Source: Emydura subglobosa (Eukaryota > Chordata > Testudines > Chelidae). Taken from it: 64,000 nt of DNA. Below are positions 61,101 through 64,000 of the stretch, piece after piece (the first letter of the stretch is position 1; each line of letters starts with the position of its first letter). The DNA is taken from NCBI GenBank assembly GCA_007922225.1, contig ML679970.1, positions 23,204,353 through 23,268,352 on the forward strand. Reading direction: 5' to 3'. The notes beneath the pieces are model-generated. The model searched no databases, was not told the DNA's origin, and saw only the letters and a program-made list of their open reading frames with translations. The position numbers and the translations under genes were made by a program.

Positions 61101-61589
61101 TCATAGTCAGCTGGCTGTAGCTCCAAGGGTCTGATATGTCAGTTCAGGACGTATCCTGTGCTGGAGCACAGTGTAGCTCTGGCCATATCCCCTTTCCCCC
61201 ATCAGGCCGCCTACATTGGGAGCTGCGAAGGAGTTGTTGAGGGAGACCATAGAGCTGGCTCTAGGCTACTTGGAGATTCTCCTAGGGGAAACCCCAGGAA
61301 ATCAGTTAGCTGGGTTTCCAGCTAGTTTACACAGCTGGAGCAGGGGCAGAGGTTCTGTCCCTAAGTCTGCAACTGCTTACTTGCTGTTTGACAGGTTTCA
61401 AGAAATTCAGAAGTCAGTAGTTTCTGTGAAACCTCAGCCTAACAATGACGACAGTTTCTTCCTGAAACTTATAGGTCTCATGGCATCCTGTGCATATATA
61501 ATACTTTTCACTTGGCTCAGGATGAGACACCTTCAAAGCTGGTTAAGAATTGAGTATCTTCCTTAGCTTGGTAATCCCCCATCCTTAGT

Positions 61590-62290
61590 GATCATGTCTC
61601 AGAAGATTCTAGACCCCTATTGTGATGGACAGTGCCCGAGAATGTCTCCTTAGTGAATTCATTTCAGTCTCCCTTAGCTGTCAGCTTTGTGATTGATGCT
61701 TCAGGCATAACTTTTGGGGCTTATTTGGATTGCTATAAAATTTGGGGGCCTTCAGAAATATGAGGAGGCCTGACTCTGGAATAATGTCTTAGAAATTTAG
61801 GTTACTTATGTTGTTTTTTCTGAGTTTTCCTTCCACAAATCAAGGGCAGACCTGAGATACACCATGTAAATACTGATATATATTTCAGAAATAGTCAGAG
61901 AAGGAGGAGCTGACCCTTGTACATTTTGTCAAGAAGCTGTATGCCTTTGAGAATGGTGTATCAGGCATCCTTTCTTTTCTCTGGCTCTTCATCTGCCTGG
62001 CAAAGACAAAGCTTTTGCAGATGACTTGAGCAGAAATTATAATGATCAGCACAGATGGTCTCAAACGCTTTGTGGTGACTTCAGTCTTTCATGGGTGGGG
62101 GATTCCTCAAATACTTCTCTTTGCAACAAGTGAGTACAAAAAATGTACTTGTTTTGGTCTACAGGATAACAGGGATGCTGGTTTTCTGATAGATACCTTT
62201 ATCTTGGACTGGTAGAGGAATTTCTTGTACACATTCCTTCCTCTACCTCTGGTACTAAAATATGGATAAACTGGAAAAGAACTGTGCTGG
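61590..62290 (+). mobile_element. DIRS-type (tyrosine-recombinase order) retrotransposon remnant, RNase H region
   Basis: Across frames the + strand gives 'WTVPENVSLVNSF' (about 61630-61670), 'FVIDASGITFGAYLDCYK' (61686-61740; intact relatives have T-DAS-x-x-x-WGAHL), 'NNVLEI' (about 61780-61800), 'LHLPGKDKAFADDLSRNYND' (about 61990-62045), and 'WGIPQILLFATSEYKKC' (about 62096-62150). That order and the 'L.WW..P.N.S', 'DAS..WGAHL', 'LPG....AD.LSR', 'WG.P..DLFAT..N' series is the RT-RNase H end of DIRS-like elements. Stops and frame changes make it inactive. RT core and recombinase were not seen. Confidence 0.65.
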
Positions 62291-64000
62291 AGCTGGGGCT
62301 GTAGCTCTCTATATTTCTTCTTCTTGAACATTTGGTTGCATGAGGAATCATGGTCATTGCTTTTTCAAGCACTATGACATAAATGCCAAAAGTACATAGG
62401 CCTTTAGGAAAACTTGGAAGTGGATATACTTGTAATCTCTATGAAGGACTGAATCTATTACTGTAGGTAAGTACCTTTTCTTTCTCTTAAAAAAAAAAAA
62501 AAAGTCCCAGTAGTTCCTGCTACCTTTTAAACTTTATTTTAGAGTAAATTATGCAGTTGTCATTTATTGTGGACTTGGGATCAACAGCTGGCTATCAATA
62601 CACAGCTTTTTCAATTGTGTAATTAAGCGTTCAAAGAAGGAAGATTTACCTCCCTTAATATAAAGTCAAAGATCTTTTTACATTTTGAAGACAAACTGTT
62701 ATCAAAACGTGTATAGATATCTGAGGTAATTCTGTTTTATGATCATTTTTTAAAATTTGCAGTCCTGCTGGCTTGTTTAATTTGAGTAATTTGGTTTTTT
62801 TCCCTGGCCCTCAAAAATATTTGGTTCAGTAGTAGGTTTCTGCAGCTTTCCACAGAACTTCTCAAATCTGTTTTCTGGTGAGGATTCCAAGCTGTATACC
62901 TGTCTGTAAAATGTTTGAAAAAATCTCAACTATTTATCTTTCTGTAGTTCTTTTCTCTTTTATTACAGGACTAGCTTTCAAGCTATATTATCTAGATATC
63001 AAAATAACTCACTAACATGTTCTGACTTGTTACTTTCAGCAAACTAATTGGCTTGCTAATAAAATATTGAGTTCCCAGTCCTTTCAATAAGAATAGATTA
63101 AGTTTGTAAGGCAACATCCAGTTAAGAAGGCTTACAGTCTGTCTCCTGTTTTGATATACTAATTATTTATTTTGTAAAAATATGTTGATTAATTGTTTTT
63201 AAAATAAGAAAATATCTTTGCTCGCTATAAGTAGGCTTAGCACATCTTGATGTGACTTATATAGTGGAAGATAGCAAAATATTATTTCCCACCCAGTGTG
63301 CCCCCTAAACTTATTCTCTTTTGTTTACGTGAACTGCAAGTTAACAATCACTATTTTCCAATAAATGGATGACTGATTTTGTAGATGTTAGTCTTTCTCT
63401 CTCTCCACCCTCAATAGAGGAAGAAGTAAATAGCAGGAATTAGGGGAATGGAGAAAGCTGGCTAAGAATATAGAATATTCCAAGCACCATATGTGCTTAC
63501 AAAAACATATAAATTAAAACAGTATAAAGGTATCTCAGACATAAATAAAATCTAAGGTCAAGTCTTACTTTAACCAGTTACATAATTGCTTGAACACTGC
63601 TTATGAAGGGACTGGACATAGGCATTACCCCACTGCAGCATGGCCTATGAACCCCCTTAAAAGCACAAGCCACCAACAATCTCAAATCACAAGCTAAATA
63701 CTTTTTCACAAACTGAACTGTGATTATAATATTATTTGAAGAGTATTCCTATATGCTCCAACCACAATATTAAATAATGGAAATTTGCACATAATAGTAC
63801 ACAAATTGGTCTTATCAACAATAAAGTAAATCATTGGAATAGCTGTCAGAGGAAATATTTCTACTTGTGCCTGATTATACATCTTATAAATGCAGAATTC
63901 CAACTGTAAAATTTGAACAAAAATATGAAATATTATATTCATGCTGAGCACAATAACTCCATTGTGTGTATTTATCTAAACAGCAACATACACATATCCC

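Larger units (their letters stand above)
56984..64000. other. ERC2 intron downstream of exon D (open at window end)
   Basis: AT-rich intron. Identified items are a (TG)14 microsatellite, a DIRS remnant at 61590-62290 and 15-nt A run at 62489-62503. Blocks at about 59540-59770 and 61090-61330 are GC-richer and look like unclassified interspersed repeats; the first shares a phrase with 44240-44600. Nothing else was supported, and no further ERC2 exon was seen. Confidence 0.8.

Noticed and set aside
61216..61566. 116-codon open frame on the plus strand
   Set aside because: Overlaps a GC-richer repeat-like block, has no recognisable domain, and ends just before the DIRS remnant. It is more likely repeat sequence than a gene.
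62107..62331. Minus-strand frame with an RGRGR stretch as a possible nucleic-acid-binding protein
   Set aside because: The opposite strand of the same segment carries the ordered DIRS RNase H-side motifs, so this frame is most simply an antisense shadow.
1..64000. tRNA, rRNA, snRNA or miRNA genes, CRISPR-like arrays, bacterial operons
   Set aside because: Only a tRNA-derived SINE head and one tRNA-like T-arm fragment were seen. No intact cloverleaf, no regularly spaced repeats, and no prokaryotic gene organisation.

Overview
This is vertebrate nuclear DNA, AT-rich and almost entirely intronic. Four short exons on the + strand (5612-5752, 7184-7324, 18519-18712, 56848-56983) are consecutive coding exons of one gene, the active-zone scaffold ERC2 (CAST/ELKS2). 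Their reading phases fit together, all splice sites are GT-AG, and joined they give one uninterrupted coiled-coil segment of 204 codons. ERC2 rather than its paralogue ERC1 is called mainly from the third and fourth exons. The rest of the protein lies outside the window on both sides.

The repeats point to a turtle (Testudines) or a close archelosaur. They include CR1 LINE 3' ends with turtle-type tails, a tRNA-headed SINE of the tortoise pol III type, palindromic DNA-transposon derivatives with GTCTACACTGC-type ends, and many short repeats carrying the 'GAAGTCAATGGG' core common in turtle and crocodilian DNA. The species cannot be named from this window.

Layout: 1-5611 is upstream intron with a 5'-truncated CR1 (1838-3525, - strand) and a second CR1 scrap. 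At 5612-7324 are two exons separated by a 1.4 kb intron holding a CR1 3' end. At 7325-18518 is an 11 kb intron with a SINE split by a palindromic transposon. At 18713-56847 is a 38 kb intron that acts as a trap for mobile elements. It contains a degraded Ty3/gypsy element (22.85-26.5 kb), two damaged copies of one jockey-like LINE (39.98-42.35 and 46.15-49.47 kb), an LTR-like insertion inside the first copy, and an internally deleted Ty3/gypsy element with matching 5-bp target duplications inside the second copy. It also has several palindromic MITEs and a perfect 81-bp-period tandem duplication. At 56984-64000 is the next intron, with a (TG)14 run and a DIRS-type retrotransposon remnant.

No complete self-contained gene, RNA gene or CRISPR-like array was found, and no wholly new system. 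The most informative points are the nested and recombined gypsy element with paired RFX X-box-like palindromes in its short LTR, the DIRS remnant, the apparent absence of a recognisable 12-nt ERC microexon, and the exact tandem duplication. All repeat family calls were made by eye from remembered consensus patterns and are graded accordingly.
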